Below, in pieces: positions 1 to 7,262 of a stretch of DNA of 38,937 nucleotides. The notes beneath the pieces were generated by a model. That model was not told the origin of the DNA and ran no database searches. It was given only the letters and a program-made list of their open reading frames with translations. Source of the DNA: Butyrivibrio sp. MC2013 (GTDB lineage Bacteria; Bacillota; Clostridia; Lachnospirales; Lachnospiraceae); assembly GCF_000424585.1 (NCBI RefSeq), contig NZ_AUKE01000030.1, forward strand, positions 1 through 38,937, given 5' to 3'. Position 1 is the stretch's first letter; the number at the start of each line of letters is the position of its first letter. The translations under genes and the position numbers were made by a program.

Positions 1-2
1 GA

Positions 3-254
3 ATTACTCTTGTTAAGCAGAAGGAGAATTATTCAAGTCAGACCAGTCCTTTAATGCCTTGTGTTGATAAAATAAACGCAGATAAGCATAATCGTGTCAA
101 GCGTGGACTTTACAGAGATGGTTTATATTCCTGGAATGCAGATTGCGTAGGGGCATATAATATCCTCAGATTATTTTTGGCCAAACAAAAAATAGACGTA
201 AGATTAAACCCTACGTCTATTAAAGAGCCTTTCATTTCAAAAGTAGCTGCGTAA
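3..254 (+). CDS. tnpB: TnpB-like RNA-guided nuclease of IS200/IS605 family, C-terminal fragment
   Basis: The reading frame is open from the left edge and ends at TAA 252-254, so only about the last 83 residues are visible. They contain the conserved end of TnpB proteins: NRVKRGLYRDG followed by WNADCVGAYNILR. In this family the NAD aspartate is the third RuvC catalytic acid, and GAYNILR follows it. The paired CxxC zinc-ribbon motif of many TnpB proteins is not seen in the part before RGLY; it reads SSQTSPLMPC instead, as in a subset of Lachnospiraceae TnpB. TnpB is a DNA nuclease guided by an RNA made from the right end of its own element. A structured right end follows directly. The catalytic end looks intact, but whether the whole gene is functional cannot be judged. 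Family assignment is fairly sure. Confidence 0.82.
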   Translation: MTLVKQKENYSSQTSPLMPCVDKINADKHNRVKRGLYRDGLYSWNADCVGAYNILRLFLAKQKIDVRLNPTSIKEPFISKVAA

Positions 255-350
255 AAAACAGTACTGGTGTTATGGACGCACCCAAGACCTACACGGCGTC
301 AGCCGTGCGCACTTGATGCTCGGTAATTCAATTACCGAGTAGTTCACGAT
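255..350 (+). mobile_element. IS200/IS605-type right end, possible omega-RNA scaffold
   Basis: Directly after the tnpB stop come two clear hairpins. One has stem CACGGC (292-297), loop GTCA and stem GCCGTG (302-307). The other is a 10-bp perfect stem CTCGGTAATT (319-328) and AATTACCGAG (330-339) with a one-base loop. TAGTTCACG follows. This is the usual form of the subterminal palindromes at IS200/IS605 right ends. The same stretch forms the 3' scaffold of omega-RNA, whose guide is read from the flank just beyond the element end. The exact boundary is not determined; I place it near 340-350, which puts it inside the leader of the next gene. Confidence 0.6.
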
Positions 351-377
351 AAAATTCTTTCGTTGAAGGAGTTTGCA

Positions 378-1490
378 ATGCAGATAAAGCTTAATGAAAA
401 CATAAAGAAGTACCGAAAGAGCATGAATCTGACCCAGGAAGAACTGGCAGAAGCCTTTGGAGTTACTGTTGGAGCTGTATCTAAATGGGAAAGCGGCAGT
501 AATGTGCCGGATATTCTAACTCTTATGCAGCTTGCAGACTTTTTTAGCATATCTGTCGACGTGCTTCTGGGATATAGCATGTCTTCCAAGAACGTCAAAG
601 ACATTTCTGACAGACTGGATGCTCTTTTACAAGAGGATAAATATGACGAGGCTATCATTGAGGCAGAAAAAGCGCTGGTCAGATATCCGGGTAACTTTAA
701 GATTCTCACAAGCTGTGCGGACACATACCATATCGTTTCATCGATGAAAGATTTGAAGGATTATCGGGACAAAGCAATCGAACTTTATGAGTCGTCTCTT
801 CGCTACATTTCACAGAGTGACAAACCGGATCAGGAAACCTTTAGCATTAAATATCGCATCGCAACATTAAAAGGGCGTGATAACCCTGAGAAATCACTTG
901 AGGAGTTTAAAAAGATAAATTTTCAGGGTATAGCAGACATCAATATTGCCAATATTTTAAGAATGATGGGCAAGCCTGAGGAAGCAATGGAGACTTACAC
1001 AAGAGTTCTGGTCTCAATTCTGGTAAAGAACTTGGAGTTTTCTATAGGAATGTTTATGGTACTGGTTTCTATGGACAAAACGAAGGCATACAAGGAAGCT
1101 GGTGAGATTATGGATTGGTATATGACTATAGTAGATGCTACCAGCATTGATAGGAGCAAGAACAGCTATCTTTCCAAGATGAAGATCATGGGGCTTGTCT
1201 TTAAGTCATTGGTTCTTTCCTGTCTCAAAAAGGATGATGAAATGAAAACCTGCATCGATACAGCCTTAGAAATAGCAAAGCAGTACGACAAAAATCCTTC
1301 AAATGATTTTGCCGGAAAGATCAAATTCTGGCATGGAAGTAAGGATTATCACATTTCTCTATATGATGCATTTGGTGTAGGTGCTGTGGCAGGAATTGAT
1401 AATCTCTTTAATATGGGACCTAAGGTGCTGCCTCCTAAGGTCATAAAAAAGATGGAAGCAGCGTTTGAATACTGGAATAGCGTAAAATAG
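378..1490 (+). CDS. XRE-family regulator with C-terminal TPR-like region
   Basis: This 370-residue protein has an N-terminal helix-turn-helix (about residues 5-60: LTQEELAEAFGVTVGAVSKW, then PDILTLMQLADFFSISVDVLLG), typical of Cro/C1-type DNA-binding domains. A long helical region follows with TPR-like pairs such as YDEAIIEAEKALVRYPGNF and PEEAMETYTRVL. Proteins of this build are cytoplasmic transcription regulators; some are controlled by peptides bound to the TPR, but no peptide gene is visible here. The ATG at 378 is chosen because GAAGGAG lies 7-12 bases before it; a TTG at 363 has no ribosome site. The leader directly abuts the right end of the upstream IS element, so the native promoter may have been displaced. 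Target genes are unknown. A terminator follows the stop. Confidence 0.85.
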   Translation: MQIKLNENIKKYRKSMNLTQEELAEAFGVTVGAVSKWESGSNVPDILTLMQLADFFSISVDVLLGYSMSSKNVKDISDRLDALLQEDKYDEAIIEAEKALVRYPGNFKILTSCADTYHIVSSMKDLKDYRDKAIELYESSLRYISQSDKPDQETFSIKYRIATLKGRDNPEKSLEEFKKINFQGIADINIANILRMMGKPEEAMETYTRVLVSILVKNLEFSIGMFMVLVSMDKTKAYKEAGEIMDWYMTIVDATSIDRSKNSYLSKMKIMGLVFKSLVLSCLKKDDEMKTCIDTALEIAKQYDKNPSNDFAGKIKFWHGSKDYHISLYDAFGVGAVAGIDNLFNMGPKVLPPKVIKKMEAAFEYWNSVK

Positions 1491-1515
1491 ACTGATTGGC
1501 GTGATAATAGAGAGG

Positions 1516-1557
1516 GTCATATTGAGGCAGAAATGCTTCAATATGGCTTTTTATTTT
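1516..1557 (+). terminator. Rho-independent terminator after the XRE-TPR gene
   Basis: A 14-bp stem (1516-1529 with 1534-1547, two G-T wobbles) is closed by a GAAA tetraloop and followed by a T-rich tail. It separates the regulator from the HD-domain gene. Confidence 0.85.
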
Positions 1558-1617
1558 GTCTGAAAAAATGTATGATTATTCATGAGTTATCAGAAATTAT
1601 GACCAGGAGGAGTTTGT

Positions 1618-2184
1618 ATGAACGCAAGGGAGTATTTGGAAATTTTACATATTGCTGAGAGGCTCAAGGATACGCCTCGTCACTGTACTACAACTAAAAG
1701 AAGAACGGAGAGTGTGGCAGAGCACAGCTGGCGGATTTCGCTCATGGCATTTCTTCTTAAGCATGAATTTGAAGATGTGGATATAAATAAAGTTGTAGAT
1801 ATGTGTCTCATTCATGATCTTGGCGAGTGCTTTACCGGTGATATTCCGACATTTATAAAGACTGATTCAGATAGAGAGGTTGAGGATTCTCTTTTGAACC
1901 AGTGGGTTAAATCACTTCCGGAGGAACTATCCGGGGAAATAGCTGCTCTTTATAAAGAGATGGATGCTCAAGAAACTAAGGAAGCTAAGCTATACAAGTC
2001 ATTGGATAAACTGGAGGCTTTGATCCAACACAATGAGTCTCCAATCGATACCTGGTCTGAAAATGAATACGAACTTAATAAGACTTACGCATTTGATACA
2101 GTTGCTTTTTCAGAATGGCTTACTGAGCTGAGGAAAGCCATTCTTGAAGATACATTGGAAAAGATCAAGAAGGAAGGACAGTAA
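1618..2184 (+). CDS. HD-domain hydrolase, YfbR/HDDC2-like (probable 5'-deoxynucleotidase)
   Basis: The 188-residue product carries all HD-superfamily metal ligands: H36 in ESVAEH, H66-D67 in LIHDLGE, and D130 in SLDKLEAL. The order and spacing fit the HDDC2/YfbR branch, whose studied members remove phosphate from deoxynucleoside 5'-monophosphates with a divalent metal. GECFTGDIP after the HD pair is also typical of that branch. The start follows CCAGGAGGAG by a normal distance. There is no signal peptide, so the enzyme is cytoplasmic. It appears to be a single-gene unit between a terminator and a decayed locus. The family is sure; the substrate is inferred from the family. Confidence 0.85.
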   Translation: MNAREYLEILHIAERLKDTPRHCTTTKRRTESVAEHSWRISLMAFLLKHEFEDVDINKVVDMCLIHDLGECFTGDIPTFIKTDSDREVEDSLLNQWVKSLPEELSGEIAALYKEMDAQETKEAKLYKSLDKLEALIQHNESPIDTWSENEYELNKTYAFDTVAFSEWLTELRKAILEDTLEKIKKEGQ

Positions 2185-2237
2185 TATGCTGGTTGTTTTA
2201 GAAGGATAAGGAGAGATCAGGACATAGCTCTTGGAAG

Positions 2238-2450
2238 ATAAATTGCCACGGAGGTGAAAAGTTTGATATTACACAGCCGACTCTCTCTCATCACATGAAG
2301 ATACTTGTGGATTCGGGCTTGGTTAAAGACAGGAAAGAAGGTAAGTGGCACTACTATTCAATAAACACGGACATCATGAAAGAATTCTGTGGTTTTATAA
2401 AAACTCTCTGTAATGAAACCACCGGCAAGTGCTGTAAGGGAGAACCGTAA
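2238..2450 (+). pseudogene. ArsR-type repressor remnant, N-terminal part lost
   Basis: In this frame the sequence reads EKFDITQPTLSHHMKIL, then LVKDRKEGKWHYYSI, ending at TAA 2448-2450. This is the recognition helix and beta-wing of an ArsR/SmtB winged-helix repressor. The first half of the domain is missing. The frame is open back to a stop at 2199-2201 but has no ATG, and the bases before about 2238 do not give a recognisable ArsR sequence. The end contains TGKCCKG, a C-terminal cysteine pair as in some arsenic-sensing members. It sits directly before a similarly broken permease start, so both are remains of one operon. Confidence 0.75.
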
Positions 2451-2587
2451 TGTGGAACTTTATTCAGACTCAGGTCTTAGGGATGAAGTGGCTGAACACT
2501 TTGAGCGCGGTAAAACAAATAGCTTGGATTAATAGAAACGAAAGGCGTATAGACCATATGGCTTATACGTCTTTTTCTTTTGTCTAA
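2450..2587 (+). pseudogene. Start of an ArsP/DUF318-type permease, truncated
   Basis: The ATG at 2450 overlaps the TAA of the ArsR remnant. The first residues, MWNFIQTQVLGMKWLN, match the usual beginning of permeases of the DUF318/ArsP group that are commonly coupled to an ArsR gene. After about 20 residues the similarity stops and the frame runs through unrelated sequence and a terminator hairpin to TAA 2585-2587. No membrane segment follows. It is a stump of a deleted gene. The identification rests on a short stretch and on the arsR neighbour. Confidence 0.6.
2543..2582 (+). terminator. Rho-independent terminator of the decayed ars-like locus
   Basis: A 9-bp stem (2543-2551 with 2564-2572, one G-T pair) encloses a loop containing CCATATGG and is followed by a T-rich run. 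It survives although the genes before it are broken. Confidence 0.75.
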
Positions 2588-2629
2588 AATGTAAAAAAGA
2601 TCTTGTCTTTGTTACATGATGATATCAAT

Positions 2630-2662
2630 TGCACCTTATACATCAGAAAATGCAACTTATGC
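2630..2662 (+). promoter_or_regulatory. Direct-repeat operator candidate for the LytTR regulator
   Basis: TGCACCTTATAC (2630-2641) and TGCAACTTATGC (2651-2662) match at 10 of 12 positions and start 21 bases apart, two helical turns. LytTR-domain regulators typically bind pairs of short direct repeats with this period. The repeats lie about 70 bases before the first gene of an operon that encodes a LytTR protein, so autoregulation is the simplest reading. No convincing -35/-10 pair was found. Confidence 0.45.
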
Positions 2663-2730
2663 AAATCTGAAGATGTGAGACAGATTTTTTTGATAAAGTA
2701 AAAACATCTTAAGAAAGGGAGTACAAACAA

Positions 2731-3693
2731 ATGAAAAGAAATATAATTGGCAGGGTGGTAAAAATCACATTAGGATTAGTTGCAGTACTGATAGTTATAG
2801 GAACTGTTGGAATGGCCAAACTGGTTACTGATGGTGTGTTTTATCAGAATAAAAACAATGATACTCAGGGCAACTCGGTTAAGCAGCTGGCAAAGTACGG
2901 ATTTGACCTTGACGGCTTTAACGCCGGCAATCAGGGCAAAGAGATTTCTGTTACAGCAGAGGATGGCAATGTTGTTCCCGGAACCTTTTTTGATATGGAC
3001 AGCGATAAGTGTGTAGTACTTGTGCACGGAGCAGGTGGCGACAGAGTAAGCACATATCCTCTTGCACAGCAGTATATCGAAAGAGGTTATAACGTAGTTG
3101 CTTTTGATGACAGAGGTCATGGATTAAATCCGGATGATAAGGTAACCTTTGGGATTCATGAGCTCCGTGATATAAAGGCGCTTGTAAGGTATGCCAGAGA
3201 AGAACTCGGAAGCTCAGAGGTTATTGTTCATGGACAGTCAATGGGGGCACAGGCCACAGCAATTTATGCATCGAACGTAGCAACCGGAACAGTAGAAGCA
3301 GCAGATGCAGTTATCTGTGACAGTCCTGTTCCGGGAATGGAATATATGATCAGAAGCGTGATTGCGGATGATGATCCGGAGGAAATGGAGTCATTTGTGA
3401 CATCCTATCTTACAGAAGCAGGTAAGCTATATTCAAAGATTTTTTATCGCATCAACTGGAATGATGGTGATACAATCAAGGTTGTAGAAAATGATCAGCT
3501 GCCTACACTCATATTTGTTTCACAAAAGGATACAGTCTGCCTTCCTGAAAAGGTTGAGGAAGTATATGAAAATGTTGGCAGCTCAGAAAAGAGCATTGCT
3601 TATGTAAACAGTGCACATATCGAAGGAGTTATAGATGATCCGGATGGATATATGGAATATGTTGAAACTTTCCTTGCCGGTGCCGGATTGTAA
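2731..3693 (+). CDS. Membrane-anchored alpha/beta hydrolase
   Basis: A 320-residue protein with one N-terminal hydrophobic segment (about residues 8-29) that fits an uncleaved signal anchor, placing the catalytic domain outside the membrane. The hydrolase fold is shown by VVLVHGAGG (oxyanion region), DDRGHG, and the nucleophile elbow GQSMGA with S170. D267 (SQKDTVC) and H297 (NSAHIEG) complete a plausible triad. Similar proteins are annotated as S9-like or BAAT-type esterases or peptidases; the substrate is unknown. It is the first gene of a putative operon with the LytTR gene only 8 bases downstream. GAAAGGGAG precedes the ATG. The fold assignment is sure. Confidence 0.87.
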   Translation: MKRNIIGRVVKITLGLVAVLIVIGTVGMAKLVTDGVFYQNKNNDTQGNSVKQLAKYGFDLDGFNAGNQGKEISVTAEDGNVVPGTFFDMDSDKCVVLVHGAGGDRVSTYPLAQQYIERGYNVVAFDDRGHGLNPDDKVTFGIHELRDIKALVRYAREELGSSEVIVHGQSMGAQATAIYASNVATGTVEAADAVICDSPVPGMEYMIRSVIADDDPEEMESFVTSYLTEAGKLYSKIFYRINWNDGDTIKVVENDQLPTLIFVSQKDTVCLPEKVEEVYENVGSSEKSIAYVNSAHIEGVIDDPDGYMEYVETFLAGAGL

Positions 3694-3701
3694 AAGTAAG
3701 T

Positions 3702-4173
3702 ATGAAGTTAAACCTGTTCGAAGACAAGAATAATACAAATGAGCATGTGGATCTGTATTTTTCAAATATGCGACCACAGATAAAACAGATAATAGATATA
3801 GTGCAGTCCGAGAGAATATCTCTTTCGGGAAGACCTGCGGATGATGATCTTGACGATGGAGAAGAGATACTGCTCGACCCCCAAAGAGATATATTATCTG
3901 GACTATGTGGACAGAAAACTTTTTATGTACACCGGGACCGGAGTCTATCGTATTATGAAAACACTCGCCGAGTGTGAGGAGCTCCTTTGGAACTATGGAT
4001 TTGTGAGAGTTTCCAAGTCTAATCTCATAAACATTTTCAGGATAAAACAGTTAAAGCCTGATCTTAATATGAAGGTTTATGCTTATTTTGATAATGGTGA
4101 GAGGATCTGTGTCAACAGAAGCTACAAGAAGGAATTTGACCAGTACCTTCAGAAAATGCGGAGAATGGTATAG
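3702..4173 (+). pseudogene. LytTR-domain transcription regulator with frameshift
   Basis: Two overlapping frames together make one LytTR protein of about 156 residues. The first part (from ATG 3702) runs to ...GEEILLDP. The second frame continues with KEIYYLDYVDRKLFMYT, then FVRVSKSNLINI and ICVNRSYKKEF, the conserved core of the LytTR DNA-binding domain. The switch falls at a run of five C (3878-3882); removing one C restores DPKEIYYLDY. As written, the first frame reads into nonsense and stops at 3977. This may be a real knock-out, phase variation in a homopolymer, or a sequencing error. LytTR genes of this size are usually paired with DUF3021 membrane proteins, exactly as here. Confidence 0.82.
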
Positions 4174-4589
4174 TGAAAGAATATTTTAAGAATTTAGCCT
4201 TAATGATTTTTATGTCATACACATTGGTTTCTGTTTCTACTGCCATAATCAACATTATTTTTGGCGGTCAGACAAATAATATGAATGAGCTGATGATGTT
4301 TGTCATTTGTATCATAGCCTCTGTTGTTTTATCGCTTCATAGGCTCTTTGACAGTATAAGCCCACTGGCTATGATGGTCATCCAATATCTGTTAGCGTGT
4401 GTACTGATAGCAGTAATGCTTTTTATCGTGAGCCAATTTGACACTATAACTATACAAGGATGGCTGGATCTATACCGCTCATTTACGATTCCATATGTGA
4501 TTCTTGCAGGGGTATATTACTACAGTGTGTTTGCTGATACAAAGAAAGAGGACAGCATAATTAAGGATTTACAGAAACGGGCCGGATGA
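4173..4589 (+). CDS. DUF3021 membrane protein, partner of the LytTR regulator
   Basis: The 138-residue protein has four hydrophobic segments (about residues 8-30, 40-56, 65-88 and 104-120) and a short charged tail, the standard form of DUF3021 proteins. The GTG start at 4173 overlaps the last base of the LytTR TAG stop, so translation is probably coupled. In the LytTR regulatory systems described in streptococci, the membrane partner holds its regulator inactive. That role is inferred here from gene order. With the LytTR gene frameshifted, the partner may be without a target. Confidence 0.8.
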   Translation: MKEYFKNLALMIFMSYTLVSVSTAIINIIFGGQTNNMNELMMFVICIIASVVLSLHRLFDSISPLAMMVIQYLLACVLIAVMLFIVSQFDTITIQGWLDLYRSFTIPYVILAGVYYYSVFADTKKEDSIIKDLQKRAG

Positions 4590-4619
4590 TTGCCGGGGCG
4601 ATAGCCTGTATAAATAAAA

Positions 4620-4755
4620 TAATCAAGATAACCCACCACCTTTAGGTGGTGGGAATATCTTGATTACGGGTGCGGGGTTATAAGCCCCGTACCCGTAGAA
4701 CTGCGTCAGCAGTGATTTTATAACGAGCAAAAGCGAAGCGTTTGCGAGTTTAACA
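4620..4755 (+). mobile_element. Solo hairpin cluster resembling an IS200/IS605 end (no tnpB)
   Basis: Four hairpins follow one another. (a) 4621-4665: a 10-bp outer stem AATCAAGATA/TATCTTGATT around a 10-bp inner stem CCCACCACCT/AGGTGGTGGG. (b) 4666-4696: ACGGGT/ACCCGT around CGGGG/CCCCG. (c) 4700-4713: ACTGC-GTCA-GCAGT. (d) 4722-4750: AAC/GTT and GCAAAAGC/GCGTTTGC with facing GA dinucleotides between them. The GTCA-loop hairpin followed by a final hairpin and GAGTT repeats the arrangement seen after tnpB at 292-345. No transposase frame is present. I read it as a remnant or non-autonomous element; a structured RNA with another role cannot be excluded. Confidence 0.5.
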
Positions 4756-4833
4756 TTGATTCATTTCAATTTCCCGGAGTGGAAAATGAAGAAAAGTTGT
4801 GGCTGGCAGGAGTAAGAGAAAGGTTGGCAAAAG

Positions 4834-5424
4834 ATGGAAGCGATAGAAGCTATTTTAACAAGAAGAAGTACCAGAAGATATTCCGGAGAAATGCCGGAAA
4901 GAGCGCTTGTGGAAAAAGTGATCGAAGCAGGCAGATATGCCCCCAGCGGCGGGAATAACCAGACTACCCACTTCATGGTTTTTTCAGATGCCGAAATCCT
5001 TTCTGACATGGCGGGATTAGTCTGCAAAGAGTTTGCAGAAATGGAAATCACTGAGGGTATGTACTCTTCCTTGAAGAATTCGATAAATGCGGCAAAGAAA
5101 GGCGGATATATATTCCACTACGGAGCACCTGTTTTTATAGTTACAGCCAATAAAAAAGGTTATGGTAATGCTCTGGCAGACAGTGCCTGTGCACTGGAAA
5201 ATATGATGATAGCAGCCAATGCTCTTGACATGGGCTCATGTTGGATCAACCAGCTCCACTGGCTCGATGAAAATGAGGCTGTGCGGAACTTCATGTATAA
5301 GTATGGTCTTAGGGAAGATGAAACGATAACCGGAGGCCTGATATTGGGATATTCTGAGGCAGGAGAGCCAATCAGGGACCCGCTTGAGAGAAATGGTAAT
5401 CCGGTAACCTGGGTAGAAAAGTAA
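4834..5424 (+). CDS. Nitroreductase-family flavoprotein
   Basis: The 196-residue product begins with the family signature: AILTRRSTRRYSGE, APSGGNNQTTHFMVF (FMN and substrate contact region) and, near the end, a GGLILGYSEAGEP segment. Nitroreductase-fold enzymes bind FMN, use NAD(P)H, usually act as homodimers and reduce quinones, nitro compounds or flavins; the substrate here is not predictable. Length is normal for the family. It has no signal peptide. A truncated phosphatase gene starts 4 bases after the stop, suggesting an operon. Upstream lies the solo IS-like hairpin cluster, and no terminator separates the two. Confidence 0.88.
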   Translation: MEAIEAILTRRSTRRYSGEMPERALVEKVIEAGRYAPSGGNNQTTHFMVFSDAEILSDMAGLVCKEFAEMEITEGMYSSLKNSINAAKKGGYIFHYGAPVFIVTANKKGYGNALADSACALENMMIAANALDMGSCWINQLHWLDENEAVRNFMYKYGLREDETITGGLILGYSEAGEPIRDPLERNGNPVTWVEK

Positions 5425-5428
5425 GGGT

Positions 5429-5638
5429 ATGAAGATATATTTTGCAAGACACGGGCAAACAGATTGGAATATTCAAAGGAAAGTACAGGGCACAACTGAT
5501 ATTCCGTTGAATGAAAATGGTATCAGGCAGGCTCAGGAGCTGTGCAAGAACCTGGAGGACAGGAAGATCTCTTTTGAAAAGATATACACAAGCTACCAGA
5601 CTTTGCCCTTGGGGCAGGCATTAAACTCATGTTTGTAA
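5429..5638 (+). pseudogene. Histidine phosphatase (phosphoglycerate mutase-like), truncated
   Basis: The first 57 residues are a clean start of a histidine-phosphatase protein: YFARHGQTDWN with the catalytic RHG, then GTTDIPLNENGIRQAQEL and FEKIYTS. Family members are about 180-210 residues and continue after YTS with an arginine-containing helix and a second catalytic histidine. Here the frame diverges to YQTLPLGQALNSCL and stops at residue 69. The rest of the gene is absent; the next gene begins 50 bases later. It is a deletion remnant rather than a simple frameshift, because no continuation is visible in the other frames. Confidence 0.75.
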
Positions 5639-5688
5639 TCTGGTTTGGATTTTTTGGGGACTATCATTAGACACGAGGAGAACTAAGT

Positions 5689-6540
5689 ATGAAAATGGGT
5701 AGCAGTAATGACAAAGACGCAGTACAGGAACAGTACGCGTCATCTAAAAGCCTTGATATCAGGCTGAATTTCCACAATATGTATTCAACCAACAGGATGG
5801 GCTTTGGTCCCTGGCTTGTATCAAATTATGAGATAACAGAGGGTATGAAGGTTCTTGAAATTGGCACTGGAACAGGTAGCATGTGGGTTGGACACGACGA
5901 TCTCATAACAAAGTGCGATAAGATTGTTCTTTCTGACTTTTCTGAAGGCATGCTTGAGACTGCCAAGAAGAATGTAGGAGAGCGAGAGAATGTAGAGTAT
6001 AAGCAGATTAATGTTCAGAACATCCCTTATGAAGATAGCTCTTTTGACATTGTAATTGCTAACATGATGCTCTATCACGTACCTGACATAAATAAAGCAG
6101 TTAGTGAGATTAGAAGAGTTCTTAAGGACGAAGGCGTTTTCTATAATGTTCTGTACTATGGCGATTTTGATATTATTGGCAACTTATCATCGCAGTCCAT
6201 AAATTATTATCCTATGATGTATGGAAGGAGTATATCAGCGCTTGATAGAGATAAAATATGCTTTTCCTGTGGCAAAATATATAGGGAATGTGATTTATCT
6301 GTTGCGGTTGTGGATACTAGTATATACACTAATAATTCTATTGCATTTGAACCTACTGTTGATATGGCTGTAATTGCTTCATGTATCAGGACGGATTCCA
6401 ACGAACCTTTTTGGGATAATAAAAGAAAAAATACAAATAAAAAAGATCTTAGGGATCCGTTAAATCACAAAGACCTGGATAAGGTTTTAAACACATTTGG
6501 ATTAACAAAGAATGATATTACAGACCTTAATTGTTCTTGA
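5689..6540 (+). CDS. Class I SAM-dependent methyltransferase
   Basis: A 283-residue cytoplasmic protein with methyltransferase motif I VLEIGTGTGS (about residues 55-64), an acidic loop after strand 2 (VLSDFSEGML), motif FDIVIANMMLYHVPD, and RRVLKDEGVFY. These define the Methyltransf_11/25 fold. The last 100 or so residues (after YYGDFDI) are not recognised and may bind the acceptor, which is unknown. ACGAGGAGAAC supplies the ribosome site for ATG 5689. It lies alone after the truncated phosphatase. The 210 bases following it hold no gene that I can support. Confidence 0.85.
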   Translation: MKMGSSNDKDAVQEQYASSKSLDIRLNFHNMYSTNRMGFGPWLVSNYEITEGMKVLEIGTGTGSMWVGHDDLITKCDKIVLSDFSEGMLETAKKNVGERENVEYKQINVQNIPYEDSSFDIVIANMMLYHVPDINKAVSEIRRVLKDEGVFYNVLYYGDFDIIGNLSSQSINYYPMMYGRSISALDRDKICFSCGKIYRECDLSVAVVDTSIYTNNSIAFEPTVDMAVIASCIRTDSNEPFWDNKRKNTNKKDLRDPLNHKDLDKVLNTFGLTKNDITDLNCS

Positions 6541-6750
6541 TAATCTAAAACTTTGATACTACAGGCTGCTGGCCTATACTTATGAGATCGGGAAAACCTA
6601 TTTGCCCGGAGACGCGGCAGATAGTGCTAAAATAATAGTATAAAAATACAACTGGGAGGATCTTTTCATTTTAAGGCCTTTGCGTATAACATGTATTTTG
6701 TGAAGATAATCAAAGAGAAAAGTGCTGTAGCTATGAGTTGAGAGGGAGTT

Positions 6751-7233
6751 ATGAAGGAAGCATATTTTGCAGGCGGATGCTTTTGGTGCGTTACGCCTAT
6801 CTATAAGATGTACGGTGTTGATAAGGTAGTATGCGGCTATGCCGGTGGTGATGAAGTAAATCCCAGCTATGAAGAGGTCAAGCAGCAAAAGACCGGGCAC
6901 AGGGAGACTATAAAGCTGGTCTATGATCCTGATAAGGTGACATATGACAAGCTGCTGGACATCTATTTTGCCAATGTGGATCCTTTTGATAGCGAGGGAC
7001 AGTTCATAGACAAGGGCTTCTCCTATACTCTGGCTATTTTCTACATGACTGAGGAAGAAAAGGCAAAGGCTGAGTCCAGGATAGAGGAGCTTGAAAAGTC
7101 GTCGGGGAAGAAAACTTATGTGGAAGTCATCCCCTATAAGAATTTCTATGAAGCAGAAGAATATCATCAGGATTACTATCTCAAAAACCCGGAAGCGTTT
7201 GAGAAGGAACTGATAGAATCAGGGAGAAAGTGA
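6751..7233 (+). CDS. msrA: Peptide methionine sulfoxide reductase MsrA
   Basis: The 160-residue enzyme starts MKEAYFAGGCFWC, the MsrA active-site signature with nucleophilic C10. It then shows GYAGG, GHRETIKLVYDP and, near the end, AEEYHQDYYLKNP, which closes the family. MsrA reduces the S-epimer of methionine sulfoxide in proteins with electrons from thioredoxin. This is a short single-domain form without an MsrB fusion. AGAGGGAG precedes the ATG. The next gene, larE, begins 29 bases after the stop or overlaps it if its GTG is used, so the two are likely co-transcribed. Confidence 0.93.
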   Translation: MKEAYFAGGCFWCVTPIYKMYGVDKVVCGYAGGDEVNPSYEEVKQQKTGHRETIKLVYDPDKVTYDKLLDIYFANVDPFDSEGQFIDKGFSYTLAIFYMTEEEKAKAESRIEELEKSSGKKTYVEVIPYKNFYEAEEYHQDYYLKNPEAFEKELIESGRK

Positions 7234-7262
7234 ATCCTCCCAATGACTCACAGAGGAAGAAC

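Noticed and set aside
4620..4755. Considered as a riboswitch or a simple terminator after the DUF3021 gene
   Set aside because: No T run follows any stem, and the hairpin order fits no riboswitch class I know; the resemblance to an IS200/IS605 end is closer.
6541..6750. Gap between the methyltransferase and msrA, including a short frame reading LLAYTYEIGKTYLPGD
   Set aside because: The frame has no start or ribosome site and no recognisable family; it could be a gene scrap but cannot be supported.
6598..7167. 189-codon minus-strand frame over msrA
   Set aside because: It overlaps the complete msrA gene and its leader; the product shows no domain and is explained as a shadow.
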